A stretch of DNA of 64,000 nucleotides, taken from Bacillus sp. PAMC26568 (lineage in GTDB: Bacteria; Bacillota; Bacilli; Bacillales; Bacillaceae). Made by a program: the position numbers and the translations under genes. The DNA lies in assembly GCF_014235785.1 (NCBI RefSeq), contig NZ_CP060137.1, positions 930,001-994,000 of the forward strand, in the 5' to 3' direction. Position 1 is the stretch's first letter; the number at the start of each line of letters is the position of its first letter. Of the stretch, positions 1 through 9,425 are shown piece after piece. The notes beneath the pieces are model-generated. The model was not told the origin of the DNA. It did not search any database and saw only the letters and a list, made by a program, of their open reading frames with translations.

Positions 1-268
1 AAACCTGCTTTTTACCTGCACCTGTGTTTGTAAACACAGTCATAAATAAGCTTTCACCAGTGATTACGCGTTTACCTGCACCCACTAATCGGCTCATAAT
101 TCCTTTTTGAGCAGATCCATCTCCAAAAATCGTTTCCATGTCTATGCCATCATCCATCATCATCATTCCGCCGGCTTCGGCAACAACACTTTCGCTTGGA
201 TCAAGTTCAATTTCTACAAATTGCATGTCATCACCGTAAATCTTGTACTCAATTTCGTGTGCATTCAT
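1..268 (-). CDS. AIM24-family (TIGR00266-like) protein, 3' truncated by window edge
   Basis: The reading frame starts at ATG 268-266 behind an AGAGGTGAG ribosome binding site and runs off the left edge without a stop; about 89 residues are visible. The protein begins MNAHEIEYKIYGDDMQFVEI and continues with an LDPSESVVAEAGGMMMMDDGI stretch and a Gly-rich GAGKRVITGESLFMTVFTN segment. These are typical of the N-terminal half of the AIM24/TIGR00266 beta-helical family, often annotated as 'TIGR00266 family protein'. The molecular function of the family is not firmly established. The gene is divergent from the SRPBCC gene at 382, so the roughly 110 bp between them should hold both promoters. Confidence 0.75.
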   Translation of the reverse strand, partial: MNAHEIEYKIYGDDMQFVEIELDPSESVVAEAGGMMMMDDGIDMETIFGDGSAQKGIMSRLVGAGKRVITGESLFMTVFTNTGAGKKQV

Positions 269-381
269 AATTGCTCACCTCTTTCATCTTTTCTGAAAAC
301 ATTCGTCAAAAAGAAAGAAAACCCTTCTGTTTTCCAGATATAATAAATAGTAGAACATCGTTTATAAGGAGGTCGGGGTTC

Positions 382-834
382 ATGCCTGTAATAAAAGTCA
401 GTACTGTAATAAAAGCACCAATAGAAGTCTGTTTTGACCTTGCCAGAAATGTGGATATACATACTGAAACGACGAAGGCTACGAAAGAAAAAGCTGTTGG
501 AGGTGTAAAATCCGGATTGCTCAAAGCGGGGGATACAGTCGTATGGGAAGCTGTTCACTTTGGCATTAAACAGAGACTGACTGCTAAAATTACAGATATG
601 GACAGGCCCTACCAATTTACTGATATTCAGATTAAAGGAGCATTTCACTCCTTTACACATACTCATACTTTTATCAAGGCAGGAAATGAAACAGAAATGA
701 TGGATCTATTTGAATATAAGTCTCCATTTGGCTGGATTGGCATTGCAGCTGATTGGCTATTTTTAAAGCGATATATGAATCAATTCCTTTCTAATCGGGC
801 TGAAGAGCTAAAAAGAATCGCGGAGACAAGGTGA
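382..834 (+). CDS. SRPBCC-family (START-like) small protein
   Basis: A 150-residue protein. ATG 382 is chosen over an upstream in-frame start at 271 because a strong AAGGAGGTC lies at 365-373 and homology-like sequence begins there. The N-terminus (VIKVSTVIKAPIEVCFDLARNVDIH) has the beta-strand/helix pattern of the SRPBCC/polyketide-cyclase fold. The C-terminal half (DLFEYKSPFGWIGIAADWLFLKRYMNQFL...RAEELKRIAE) matches the long terminal helix of that fold. Such proteins bind hydrophobic ligands in a deep pocket, but the ligand cannot be read from sequence. It ends 28 bp before the end of convergent yteA, with a shared terminator between them. Confidence 0.75.
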   Translation: MPVIKVSTVIKAPIEVCFDLARNVDIHTETTKATKEKAVGGVKSGLLKAGDTVVWEAVHFGIKQRLTAKITDMDRPYQFTDIQIKGAFHSFTHTHTFIKAGNETEMMDLFEYKSPFGWIGIAADWLFLKRYMNQFLSNRAEELKRIAETR

Positions 835-860
835 AAGAGTTCCCAGCAGGGGAACTCTTT
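834..860. terminator. Bidirectional terminator between SRPBCC gene and yteA
   Basis: Inverted repeat AAAGAGTTCCC-AGCA-GGGGAACTCTTT lies exactly between two convergent genes. The A-rich left arm and T-rich right arm let it act on both strands. Confidence 0.8.
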
Positions 861-861
861 A

Positions 862-1605
862 TTATTCACTATAAGGTTCTTTTTCTGATGCAGGCAAATC
901 ACCAAAAGGAGTCATCAGACCTTCTTCATCTAATGAATGCTCATATTGTCGGTGCTGAATATTAGGATATACGGTCACGTTTTTACCTTCGATGTCCGTG
1001 GCAGCAAAGTTTTCATAATCCTCAACGTAACCAGTCGGATCATCATTCTCCATGTATACGTCATTATAAGAATCTACAGGATACTCTAGATCAGAAGGTG
1101 TTTCAGAGTTTCCGTAACGCTCTACATCCTGATATGTGTCTTCAGCATCATATGCTACAGAATCACTTTCATCATATTCAAATTGTCCAAATGCAGGAGC
1201 TAAAATGCTTTCTTCAATTGGTCTTGTACGCGAAATCGCCTGCTCTGGTGAGTGTTCTTTACAAGTCGTTGCAGTTGGCAGCACTTCAAGTCGTTCTTTA
1301 GGAATGTCTGTACCGCAGACTTCACATACACCATATGTCCCTTTTTCAATTGCAGCAAGTGCACGATTAATATCACTTAGTTCTTCCTCAACATGTTCAT
1401 TAAGTGCAATATCTTTTTCACGTTCATAAAGCTCTGTTCCTTCATCTCCAGGATGGTTGTCATAGCTTGAAAGCTCTCCAGTTGAATCGTGGCCAAAGCT
1501 TTGTTCGAGCCCGAAATGTTTGTTTTCCTGTAAATGCAGCTCAATTTCTGATTTTCTTGCATCAAGCTGTGAGCGAAAAGCAGCCATTTGGTCGCTGTTT
1601 TGCAT
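862..1605 (-). CDS. yteA: YteA, DksA/TraR-type zinc-finger protein
   Basis: A 247-residue acidic protein. The N-terminal part carries a helical region (QLDARKSEIELHLQEN) and the segment DNHPGDEGTELYEREKDIALNEHVEEELSDINRALAAIEKGTYG. A CEVCG...TTCKEH zinc-finger-like motif of the DksA/TraR type follows at about residues 95-118. This is the B. subtilis YteA arrangement; the long acidic tail (residues 130-247) is typical too. ATG 1605 is preferred over GTG 1614 because the AAGGAG at about 1617-1622 is correctly spaced only for the ATG. Known members are regarded as sporulation-associated DksA-like proteins, and their exact role is unsettled. It lies beside the men genes, as in B. subtilis. Confidence 0.85.
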   Translation of the reverse strand: MQNSDQMAAFRSQLDARKSEIELHLQENKHFGLEQSFGHDSTGELSSYDNHPGDEGTELYEREKDIALNEHVEEELSDINRALAAIEKGTYGVCEVCGTDIPKERLEVLPTATTCKEHSPEQAISRTRPIEESILAPAFGQFEYDESDSVAYDAEDTYQDVERYGNSETPSDLEYPVDSYNDVYMENDDPTGYVEDYENFAATDIEGKNVTVYPNIQHRQYEHSLDEEGLMTPFGDLPASEKEPYSE

Positions 1606-1694
1606 GTAATCCACGCTCCTTCCTAATGAAAGTAAGTATCTTCCTCTTTGTAGTATGAACAGAAACAGCTATTTCATGATTGTAAAAAATGCAC

Positions 1695-1722
1695 AAAAAA
1701 ACACGGCCAATTAGACCGTGTT
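1695..1722 (-). terminator. menA transcription terminator
   Basis: Inverted repeat AACACGG-N9-CCGTGTT is preceded on the plus strand by a run of seven A residues. The minus-strand transcript from menA therefore ends in a hairpin followed by U residues. Confidence 0.7.
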
Positions 1723-1800
1723 AAATCATATATTTAGTCACTAAAATTGTTGTTTTACGCAGTTAAACACAATAAATACGATTGAAAACTATAAAAGGGC

Positions 1801-2736
1801 CTAAATCATATAGCTTAAAAATAAGCCTAATGCAAGTAAAAAACCAAACTGGATATTTGTTTGTGCTGTTGCTTTCATTGCCGGCATCATTTCTATAGGA
1901 ACTTTCTTGCCAACGAACTTTTTAACAGCACCATATGCTTTTGGTGTGCTGATCAAGACTAGAAGAGTCCAGAATGATACATGACCAAGTGCTATCATTA
2001 TTAAAATGACAGCGTAGGAAGCAGCAAACATTGAAGCAAGAAAGATAATCGCATTTTTGCGTCCAATTAAAATAGCAAGTGTTTTCCGCCCATTTTCTTT
2101 ATCGCCATCAAGATCGCGAATATTATTTGAAAGCATGATGTTTCCGACAAGAAAGGCTATAGGGATGGAAATAATAATGCTGATTGCTGATACTGTTCCT
2201 GTTTGGATGTAATAAGCAATTAAAATAATCACCATGCCCATAAAGAAACCTGCAACAAGCTCTCCAAATGGGGTGTATGCAATTGGCAATGGTCCGCCTG
2301 TATAAAAATAGCCTGTAGCCATGCAAACTAATCCAATTACGGCAATCCACCATGTGGAGGTCATGCAAATGTAAACACCTAATAAAGCAGCGATTCCGAA
2401 AAAGGAAAATGCCAGATTTAATACTGTTTGCGGCTTAACTCCATTTCTTACAATGGCTCCGCCAATACCGACAGAATTTTCATTATCAAGTCCTCGTTTA
2501 AAGTCAAAATATTCATTGAACATGTTGGTTGCAGCCTGAATTAAGATGGATGCAATCAGCATAGCCAGAAATAATAAGATATGAATAGAGCCTTCATTTA
2601 AAGCAAGAACCGTCCCGATCGTAACGGGTATGAACGCTGCAGATAAAGTGTGCGGACGAAGGAGCATCCACCATACTCTCCAGCTTTTATCCGGTTTGAT
2701 GGAAGGCATATTATGTGTTGTAGATTGTGTGTGCAT
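1801..2736 (-). CDS. menA: MenA, 1,4-dihydroxy-2-naphthoate polyprenyltransferase
   Basis: A 311-residue integral membrane prenyltransferase of the UbiA family. It attaches the polyprenyl chain to 1,4-dihydroxy-2-naphthoate, giving demethylmenaquinone. The two Asp-rich motifs are visible: NMFNEYFDFKRGLD near residue 91 and NNIRDLDGDKENGRKTL near residue 205, with about eight hydrophobic segments around them. Start ATG 2736 has a GGGGAGAAA site at suitable distance. The gene is divergent from the men operon across about 300 bp, so synthesis of the head group and its prenylation may be jointly controlled. In B. subtilis menA is elsewhere, so this linkage differs from that species. Confidence 0.95.
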   Translation of the reverse strand: MHTQSTTHNMPSIKPDKSWRVWWMLLRPHTLSAAFIPVTIGTVLALNEGSIHILLFLAMLIASILIQAATNMFNEYFDFKRGLDNENSVGIGGAIVRNGVKPQTVLNLAFSFFGIAALLGVYICMTSTWWIAVIGLVCMATGYFYTGGPLPIAYTPFGELVAGFFMGMVIILIAYYIQTGTVSAISIIISIPIAFLVGNIMLSNNIRDLDGDKENGRKTLAILIGRKNAIIFLASMFAASYAVILIMIALGHVSFWTLLVLISTPKAYGAVKKFVGKKVPIEMMPAMKATAQTNIQFGFLLALGLFLSYMI

Positions 2737-2967
2737 CTAGATTTCTCCCCTTTTTGTAAAACAGATGGAGCAAGTTTGCTTCCCAAAATTAAGTGTAGGA
2801 AATTTACAATATTGTGTCAATCCTTTTACAAATGTTTGAACAATCATTTAATTCCCGAATCGGAAATTTCTTCCCCAAGAGCTTTTGATTTTAATGTGGC
2901 CAGGGTAGATATATAATAAGGATAATAGTAGTTACGTCTATTATACCATTTCTGCTTGGAAGTACTA

Positions 2968-2996
2968 TTGACACCTCTTTCCTTGAGGTGTATCTT
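2968..2996 (+). promoter_or_regulatory. men operon promoter with palindromic spacer
   Basis: TTGACA (2968-2973), a 17-bp spacer and TATCTT (2991-2996) form a good sigma-A promoter 37 bp upstream of menF. The spacer is almost wholly an inverted repeat, ACACCTC-N7-GAGGTGT (2971-2991), which would place a dimeric regulator directly over the promoter. The regulator is unknown. The rest of the 2737-3032 gap shows no other clear structure. Confidence 0.6.
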
Positions 2997-3032
2997 AATA
3001 TAAGCTATTTTTCGGTTTTGGAGGGATTTCCA

Positions 3033-4451
3033 ATGATTACGGCATTAAAACATACATTTACTGAGATGATAAAACGAGCTTTGGAGGAAGCCGATCAGTC
3101 TGATAAACCGGTTATCTTAAGCCAAGTTAAAAAGTTAAATGGTTCAATGAACCCCCTCCATTTTTATGCGGCTGGCGAGCGGCTTTTTTTAGGCGAACGA
3201 TTTTATTGGGCAACTCCCGGTTCAAGATTTACAATTGCAGGCTTAGGGAACGAGTGCACTGTAGAGAACGATGCTGCTACGAGTGACCGTTTTGGGCGGG
3301 TTGAGTCGGATTGGAAACGCTTTAAAAAGATGGCGCATTATGAAAATGCTGCTGAGTCAGAAATTGGAACGGGAGCTTTATTATTTGGCGGGTTTTCATT
3401 TGATCCTCATAATCGCAGAAATGAGCTTTGGAACAAGTATCCTGAGGCGAAATTCTTTTTGCCTTCAGTCATGCTGACGGTAAAAGACGGTATCACTTTT
3501 ATGACCATTAATCGTCTTGTAAAACCTGATGACGATCTTAAGTCATGTGCAGCTCATTTTACGACACTTGCGAATGAAGTGTTAGATGGGAAAATGTTCG
3601 AGTTTCCAGAAAACACAGCCAATTACTCTTTGAAAGAGGAAGATACGAAATCATGGCTTTCAGCTGTTAAAAAAGCGACAGGCGCCATTCAATGCGGCAA
3701 GCTTGATAAAGTTGTGCTGGCTCGTGAGGTTCAACTAACCTTTGATGATAATATTAATATATATTCCGTTTTAAGCAAACTGCAGACAGAACAGCCTACA
3801 AGTTTTATTTTTTCCTTTGAAAATGGCCAGCAGTCCTTTATTGGCGCTACACCAGAGCGCCTTATCAAAAAAGAAAACAGCCGTCTGCTCTCCACCTGTC
3901 TTGCCGGTTCAATTAAAAGGGGCACGAACAAGATTGAGGATACAGAGCTTGGAACTGCTCTTTTACATGATGAAAAGAATTTAATTGAGCATGCAATTGT
4001 TGTGAAGATGATTAAAGATTCCTTTGATGAAAGCTGCAGGGAAGTAAAGGTATCTGACCGTCCGCAATTATTGAAAACTAAAAACATTCAGCATTTATAT
4101 ACTCCGATTGAAGGGGAGATAAAAAAAGGCTTCACTTTATTAGATTTAGTAGAGAAACTGCATCCTACACCAGCTCTGGGAGGTTATCCTAAAGAAGGCG
4201 CTGTTGAAATGATCAGGGAGATCGAACCGATGGATCGCGGCTGGTATGCGGGTCCGGTCGGCTGGCTTGATTCGGAAAATAATGGAGAGTTTGCAGTCGC
4301 CATTCGATCTGGCTTAATAAAAGGAGAGAGTGCAACGTTGTTTGCAGGATGCGGCATTGTTGCAGAATCCGATCCTGAAATGGAATATCAGGAAACACTG
4401 ATAAAGCTAAAGCCGATGCTTTCCGCACTAGGAGGAATAAACTATGGGTGA
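3033..4451 (+). CDS. menF: MenF, isochorismate synthase
   Basis: A 472-residue chorismate-utilising enzyme converting chorismate to isochorismate, the first step of menaquinone head-group synthesis. ATG 3033 is selected because GGAGGG lies 7 nt upstream; the in-frame GTG at 2988 falls inside the promoter. The C-terminal catalytic domain shows KLDKVVLAREVQL, GATPERL, LAGSIKRG, EHAIVVKMI, TPALGGYPKEGA, WYAGPVGWLD, GEFAVAIRSGLI and AGCGIVAESDPEME, all conserved in the MenF/EntC/DhbC group. The linkage to menD, menH, menB, menE and menC makes the menaquinone-specific assignment safe. It overlaps menD by 8 bp, implying coupled translation. Confidence 0.95.
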   Translation: MITALKHTFTEMIKRALEEADQSDKPVILSQVKKLNGSMNPLHFYAAGERLFLGERFYWATPGSRFTIAGLGNECTVENDAATSDRFGRVESDWKRFKKMAHYENAAESEIGTGALLFGGFSFDPHNRRNELWNKYPEAKFFLPSVMLTVKDGITFMTINRLVKPDDDLKSCAAHFTTLANEVLDGKMFEFPENTANYSLKEEDTKSWLSAVKKATGAIQCGKLDKVVLAREVQLTFDDNINIYSVLSKLQTEQPTSFIFSFENGQQSFIGATPERLIKKENSRLLSTCLAGSIKRGTNKIEDTELGTALLHDEKNLIEHAIVVKMIKDSFDESCREVKVSDRPQLLKTKNIQHLYTPIEGEIKKGFTLLDLVEKLHPTPALGGYPKEGAVEMIREIEPMDRGWYAGPVGWLDSENNGEFAVAIRSGLIKGESATLFAGCGIVAESDPEMEYQETLIKLKPMLSALGGINYG

Positions 4452-6195
4452 GAGTGATTCACTAACCCTTTATGCAGCAAGTTTTGTTGATGAACTTACA
4501 AAAGCAGGAGTTCGGGACGCAGTTGTTAGTCCTGGTTCAAGGTCAACGCCGATGGCCATGTTAATGGCTGAACATCCGGAAATAAACATACACGTTATTA
4601 TTGATGAGCGGTCAGCAGGTTTTTTTGCACTAGGCATGGCGAAGATGCAGCAAAAACCTGTTGCTTTGCTTTGTACATCTGGAACGGCAGCAGCTAATTA
4701 TTTTCCTGCAGTCGTCGAGGCATTCTATTCAAGAGTGCCTTTGCTTGTTTTAACGGCAGATCGTCCGCATGAATTAAGAGATGTCGGAGCTCCCCAGGCA
4801 ATCGATCAGCTTCATCTGTTCGGACGCTATGCAAAATGGTTCGCGGATATGGCCATTCCAGAGCAAACAGCTGAAATGCTTCATTACGGCAGGACGATGG
4901 CAGCGAGGGCAGCAGGGAAAGCAGTTTCCGCACCATCTGGACCTGTGCATCTTAATTTTCCATTCAGAGAACCGCTGATTCCTGATTTAGAATCTGAAAA
5001 TTTATGGAGCAGCCTGAATTCCCGTCCTAGACAGGTACAGGTAACTGCAGGATCTTCAATGATAGCTGCAGAAGAAATACAGCGATTAAGCAAGCTTTTT
5101 ACACAAGAAAAAAAAGGATTAATTATATGCGGAGAGATTCATGACGCTGAATTTTCACATGCAGTTGTACAACTTTCCTCAGATCTGAATTATCCTATTC
5201 TTGCAGATCCTCTTTCCAACTTAAGAACAGGATTACATGATAAATCTTCCGTGATTGAATGCTATGATGCCTTTATGAAAGACGATTACATAACAGAGAA
5301 GCTGAAACCAAAAGTCATCATTCGATTTGGGGCGATGCCAATCTCAAAACCGCTATTTCAATTTTTGAAACGTACTGCTGACATTCAACAAATCGTTGTG
5401 GATCGGCAAGGCGGCTGGCGCGAGCCGACATTAATGGCATCCGAAATGATTGAGTGTGATGAAACTTGGCTTTGCAGACAGCTTTCTAAAACGGTTGAAA
5501 TACAAAATGATAGACTGTGGATGGAAGCATGGCAAAATGTAAATGAGACTTCCCGCGAATTATTAGCCTCAGCTCAGGATCAAGGCGGAGAGCTGTTTGA
5601 AGGAAATATCTATCGCGAATTGCAGCATGCCATACCTTCACAATGCCACGTAATTGCAGGAAATAGCATGCCAATTCGAGATCTGGACAATTATTTCCTT
5701 AATACAGAAAAGAATATTACCGTTTTTGCAAACCGCGGAGCAAATGGAATTGACGGTGTCGTTTCAACAGCACTGGGCATTAGCGCTGCTTCTGATCATC
5801 CAACCTTCCTTGTCATTGGAGATCTTTCTTTTTATCACGATATGAATGGTCTGCTTGCCGCTAAAATGCACAAGCTAAACTTGACAATCATTCTTGTAAA
5901 TAATGATGGAGGCGGGATTTTTTCATTCCTTCCGCAGTCAAAAGAAGAAAAGCACTTTGAAACCTTATTTGGCACTCCTTCTGGACTCGATTTTAAACAT
6001 GCTGCAGGCATGTATGACGGAACCTATGCATCACCGGCCAATTGGAATGATTTTAGGTCTTCTGTGGGAGCTGCCATTGATAAAAAAGGCTTAAATATAA
6101 TAGAGATCCGCACAAATCGGCATACACGTGTCAAAATTCATCGTGAATTGATGAATCGTGTTTCCCAGGAAATAAGAGAGAATATCCTTAAATGA
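4444..6195 (+). CDS. menD: MenD, SEPHCHC synthase
   Basis: A 583-residue thiamine-diphosphate enzyme. It joins isochorismate with the succinic-semialdehyde unit from 2-oxoglutarate to give 2-succinyl-5-enolpyruvyl-6-hydroxy-3-cyclohexene-1-carboxylate. The N-terminal domain has PGSRSTPMAMLMAEHP and IIDERSAGFFALGMAK, whose Glu activates the cofactor, plus LLCTSGTAAANYFPAV. The C-terminal ThDP/metal motif starts at GDLSFYHDMNGLLAAK and continues to ILVNNDGGGIFSFLPQ. Length and domain order are normal. The ATG lies in the last codons of menF and the stop overlaps menH. Confidence 0.96.
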   Translation: MGESDSLTLYAASFVDELTKAGVRDAVVSPGSRSTPMAMLMAEHPEINIHVIIDERSAGFFALGMAKMQQKPVALLCTSGTAAANYFPAVVEAFYSRVPLLVLTADRPHELRDVGAPQAIDQLHLFGRYAKWFADMAIPEQTAEMLHYGRTMAARAAGKAVSAPSGPVHLNFPFREPLIPDLESENLWSSLNSRPRQVQVTAGSSMIAAEEIQRLSKLFTQEKKGLIICGEIHDAEFSHAVVQLSSDLNYPILADPLSNLRTGLHDKSSVIECYDAFMKDDYITEKLKPKVIIRFGAMPISKPLFQFLKRTADIQQIVVDRQGGWREPTLMASEMIECDETWLCRQLSKTVEIQNDRLWMEAWQNVNETSRELLASAQDQGGELFEGNIYRELQHAIPSQCHVIAGNSMPIRDLDNYFLNTEKNITVFANRGANGIDGVVSTALGISAASDHPTFLVIGDLSFYHDMNGLLAAKMHKLNLTIILVNNDGGGIFSFLPQSKEEKHFETLFGTPSGLDFKHAAGMYDGTYASPANWNDFRSSVGAAIDKKGLNIIEIRTNRHTRVKIHRELMNRVSQEIRENILK

Positions 6196-7055
6196 TGCAG
6201 GTGAAAAGGAAAATGGGGAAAGTGATCAGAGGGGTATCTTACCATATCGAAATTTATGGAGAAGGAGTCGACTTAGGAGACCGAAAACCACTTGTTCTTC
6301 TTCATGGATTTACAGGCTCTGCTGAAAGTTGGCATCCATTTTTGGAAACATTCAGCGGTCATAATGTCATCCTGATAGATATAATCGGTCATGGAAAAAC
6401 AGCAGGCCCTGGGAAATCTGAATCGCCTGAAAGCTTTGAACGCTATAGTATGGAAGAGGCCGTTCAAGATTTAAATGCCATTTTCGAAGAACTTGCATTA
6501 GATAAGGTGAAACTTGCAGGCTATTCAATGGGAGGCAGGCTTGCGTTATCCTATGCGATAAAGCATCCAGATAAAATCGAAAAGTTAATTCTGGAGAGTG
6601 CTTCTCCTGGTTTAAGAACAGAAGCGGAGAGACAAAGCAGAAAAGAAAACGATCAAAAGCTTGCCGATTCGATTTTAGAACAGGGAATTGTATCCTTTAC
6701 TGACTTTTGGGAAAACATATCGCTGTTTGCTTCTCAAAAAGCTTTGCCTGCAGACCGTCAAGCGAAGCTCCGCAATCAAAGGCTTAAAAACAATGAAGCA
6801 GGGCTTGCAAACAGTCTTTTGGGGATGGGAACCGGCTCACAGCCATCTTGGTGGGACAAGCTCCATACCTTAAAAATGCCTGTACTTATCGTGTGCGGGG
6901 AACTGGATAAAAAGTTCTGTAAGATTGCAAAAGAGATGAATGAGCTGCTCCCTAATCCGACATTATTAAAAATAAATGCTGCAGGTCATGCGGTTCATGT
7001 GGAACAACCGCGAATCTTTGGTAAAATAGTAAGTGAGTTTATTAATAATCAGTAA
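6192..7055 (+). CDS. menH: MenH, SHCHC synthase (alpha/beta hydrolase)
   Basis: An alpha/beta-hydrolase-fold enzyme of up to 287 residues that removes pyruvate from SEPHCHC to give SHCHC. The oxyanion-side segment [15 protein letters not shown], the nucleophile elbow GYSMGG, the acid in CGELDKKF and the histidine in [11 protein letters not shown] are visible in order. The ATG at 6192 overlaps the menD stop (ATGA). A second possible start, ATG 6213 (MGKVIRG), matches the usual family N-terminus better and gives 280 residues; sequence alone does not settle this. It is followed closely by menB. Confidence 0.92.
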   Translation: MMQVKRKMGKVIRGVSYHIEIYGEGVDLGDRKPLVLLHGFTGSAESWHPFLETFSGHNVILIDIIGHGKTAGPGKSESPESFERYSMEEAVQDLNAIFEELALDKVKLAGYSMGGRLALSYAIKHPDKIEKLILESASPGLRTEAERQSRKENDQKLADSILEQGIVSFTDFWENISLFASQKALPADRQAKLRNQRLKNNEAGLANSLLGMGTGSQPSWWDKLHTLKMPVLIVCGELDKKFCKIAKEMNELLPNPTLLKINAAGHAVHVEQPRIFGKIVSEFINNQ

Positions 7056-7083
7056 ACGTATTCATAAGGAGGCAGTACAGGAA

Positions 7084-7902
7084 ATGACAGTAGAATGGAT
7101 TGCTGAACGCAAGTACGAAGATATTTTATATGAAACGTATAATGGGATTGCCAAAATCTCAATCAACCGTCCAGAGGTACATAATGCATTCCGTCCGAAA
7201 ACAGTGATGGAATTAATTGATGCTTTTGCTTATGCAAGAGATGATGCAAATGTTGGGGTTATTATCTTAACTGGAACAGGCGGAAAAGCATTCTGTTCAG
7301 GCGGAGATCAAAAGGTTCGCGGACATGGAGGATATGTTGGCGAAGACCAAATTCCCCGTCTGAATGTACTTGATTTGCAGCGTTTGATCCGAGTAATCCC
7401 GAAGCCGGTTATCGCCATGGTTGCGGGCTATGCAATTGGCGGAGGCCATGTGCTTCATATCGTCTGTGATTTAACGATTGCAGCTGATAATGCTGTTTTC
7501 GGCCAAACCGGACCAAAAGTAGGCAGCTTTGATGCAGGCTATGGTTCAGGTTACCTTGCCCGCATAGTAGGACATAAAAAAGCACGCGAAATTTGGTTCT
7601 TATGCCGTCAATACAATGCACAGGAAGCTCTTGACATGGGACTTGTCAACACAGTAGTTCCTTTAGAGAGATTAGAAGAAGAAACCGTTCAATGGTGTGA
7701 AGAGATTTTAGAAAAGAGTCCGACTGCGATTCGTTTCTTAAAGGCTGCTTTTAACGCAGACACAGATGGTCTTGCAGGCATTCAGCAATTTGCCGGAGAC
7801 GCAACGCTGCTGTACTATACAACGGATGAAGCGAAAGAAGGAAGAGATGCATTCAAAGAGAAGCGCAATCCTGACTTCAAGCAATTCCCTAGATTTCCTT
7901 AA
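7084..7902 (+). CDS. menB: MenB, 1,4-dihydroxy-2-naphthoyl-CoA synthase
   Basis: A 272-residue crotonase-fold enzyme that cyclises o-succinylbenzoyl-CoA to 1,4-dihydroxy-2-naphthoyl-CoA. Diagnostic segments are [83 protein letters not shown] and the C-terminal [21 protein letters not shown], which marks MenB within the crotonase family. ATG 7084 follows AAGGAGG and gives the canonical length; an in-frame start at 7033 would lie inside menH. A perfect 12-bp hairpin separates it from menE and may lower downstream transcription or protect the upstream message. Confidence 0.96.
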   Translation: MTVEWIAERKYEDILYETYNGIAKISINRPEVHNAFRPKTVMELIDAFAYARDDANVGVIILTGTGGKAFCSGGDQKVRGHGGYVGEDQIPRLNVLDLQRLIRVIPKPVIAMVAGYAIGGGHVLHIVCDLTIAADNAVFGQTGPKVGSFDAGYGSGYLARIVGHKKAREIWFLCRQYNAQEALDMGLVNTVVPLERLEEETVQWCEEILEKSPTAIRFLKAAFNADTDGLAGIQQFAGDATLLYYTTDEAKEGRDAFKEKRNPDFKQFPRFP

Positions 7903-7912
7903 ACATCTTATT

Positions 7913-7939
7913 GCAGCTTGATGATTATCATCAAGCTGC
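7913..7939 (+). terminator. Intra-operon hairpin between menB and menE
   Basis: A perfect 12-bp inverted repeat (GCAGCTTGATGA-TTA-TCATCAAGCTGC) is followed by TTTCCTT. The U tract is weak, so partial termination or mRNA processing is more likely than a full stop. Confidence 0.6.
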
Positions 7940-7967
7940 TTTCCTTATATAAAGGCGGTGAAAATCA

Positions 7968-9425
7968 TTGACTACAATGCCAAATTGGCTAAAACAGCGA
8001 GCTTTTTTGACACCTGACAGAATAGCGATTATGACAGATGAGAGAATAGTAACATTTCGTGAGCTGCATGAACTGACAGAGCAAAAGGCATATTCATTTC
8101 AGCAAAATGGGGTAAAAAAAGGCCAGCATGCTGCCATTCTAATGAAAAACAGCATAGATATGGCTGTGGCTATTCATGCATTGACATACATAGGGGCTAC
8201 AGCCGTCCTATTGAATACAAGATTGACTTCCTCTGAACTGGACTGGCAGCTGAGAGATGCTGAAGTCAAACACCTTATATGTGACAGTGATCTTCATCAA
8301 GAGTGGCATGAGCCGTTTTGGACGGTGATTGACAGCGGGATGATGGCTTCATCTGCAGGAAATGTCGAATATGAGCAGACCTTTTCCTTGGATCAAACAG
8401 CTACGATTATGTACACATCAGGAACAACCGGTAAGCCAAAGGGAGTCCTGCAAACGTACGGCAATCATTATTGGAGCGCCTCTGCATCTTCTTTAAATAT
8501 GGGACTGCATCACGATGACCGCTGGCTGTGTGCAGTGCCGCTTTTTCATATAAGCGGGCTTTCCATATTGATGAGGGGCATCATTTACGGAATGACGGTT
8601 GTTCTTCACGAATCCTTCCACCCTGCAAGCGCGAACAGGGCCATTATTGAGGACTGTGTAACCATTGTGTCAGTGGTGCAAACGATGCTGTCTCAAATGA
8701 TAGAAAAATTGGGAGACACTAGATATCCGGAATCCTTTAGGTGCATGCTTCTTGGCGGAGGACCTGCACCGATGCCGCTTTTAAATGCTTGTGAGGCGAA
8801 AAACATCCCGGTCTATCAAACGTATGGAATGACAGAAACGTCATCCCAGATTGTCACATTGTCGCCTGAGTATAGCCTCTCAAAGCTTGGCTCGGCAGGA
8901 AAGCCGCTCTTTCCTTGTGAGATTAAGATTATGAAAAATAATGAAGCTTGCCCCCCTCTTGCAGAAGGTGAGATTTTTGTGCATGGACCTAACGTGACGA
9001 AAGGTTATTGGAAGCGTGAGGACTCTAGTTCAGAAGCGTTTGATCAAGGCTGGCTCCGAACTGGTGATATGGGATATGTGGATCATGAAGGATTTTTATA
9101 TGTGCTGGACAGACGATCTGACCTTATTGTATCAGGCGGTGAAAATATTTATCCGGCAGAAATCGAAGCTGCAATGCTTTCCCATCCTGCCGTTCTTGAG
9201 GCTGGTGTAACCGGAATCCCGGATTCAAAATGGGGGCAGGTGCCGCATGCATTCATTGTTGGAAAAGATAACCTGAATGAAGATGAGCTGATCTCTCACT
9301 GTTCAAACATCCTGGCAAAATATAAAATACCGAAACGCATTCATTTTGTCGATATGCTTCCAAGAAATGCTTCAAATAAATTAGTGCGCAGAAAGCTTGT
9401 TGAGCTTCTCAGTGGCAGCCTATGA
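7968..9425 (+). CDS. menE: MenE, o-succinylbenzoate-CoA ligase
   Basis: A 485-residue acyl-adenylate-forming ligase that activates o-succinylbenzoate with ATP and CoA. Visible motifs are the P-loop TIMYTSGTTGKPKGV, YGMTETSSQ, WLRTGDMGY, the hinge LDRRSDLIVSGGENIYP and the C-terminal catalytic lysine region RNASNKLVRRKL. Translation probably begins at TTG 7968, since the GGCGGTG at 7953-7959 is 8 nt from it and 17 nt from the later ATG at 7977. It overlaps menC by 4 bp (ATGA). Confidence 0.95.
   Translation: MTTMPNWLKQRAFLTPDRIAIMTDERIVTFRELHELTEQKAYSFQQNGVKKGQHAAILMKNSIDMAVAIHALTYIGATAVLLNTRLTSSELDWQLRDAEVKHLICDSDLHQEWHEPFWTVIDSGMMASSAGNVEYEQTFSLDQTATIMYTSGTTGKPKGVLQTYGNHYWSASASSLNMGLHHDDRWLCAVPLFHISGLSILMRGIIYGMTVVLHESFHPASANRAIIEDCVTIVSVVQTMLSQMIEKLGDTRYPESFRCMLLGGGPAPMPLLNACEAKNIPVYQTYGMTETSSQIVTLSPEYSLSKLGSAGKPLFPCEIKIMKNNEACPPLAEGEIFVHGPNVTKGYWKREDSSSEAFDQGWLRTGDMGYVDHEGFLYVLDRRSDLIVSGGENIYPAEIEAAMLSHPAVLEAGVTGIPDSKWGQVPHAFIVGKDNLNEDELISHCSNILAKYKIPKRIHFVDMLPRNASNKLVRRKLVELLSGSL

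Noticed and set aside
1136..1429. Plus-strand frame opposite yteA
   Set aside because: Antisense shadow of a well-supported gene.
7913..7939. Palindrome TGATGATTATCATCA as a Fur box
   Set aside because: It is the tip of a perfect terminator-like hairpin within an operon; the Fur match is only partial.
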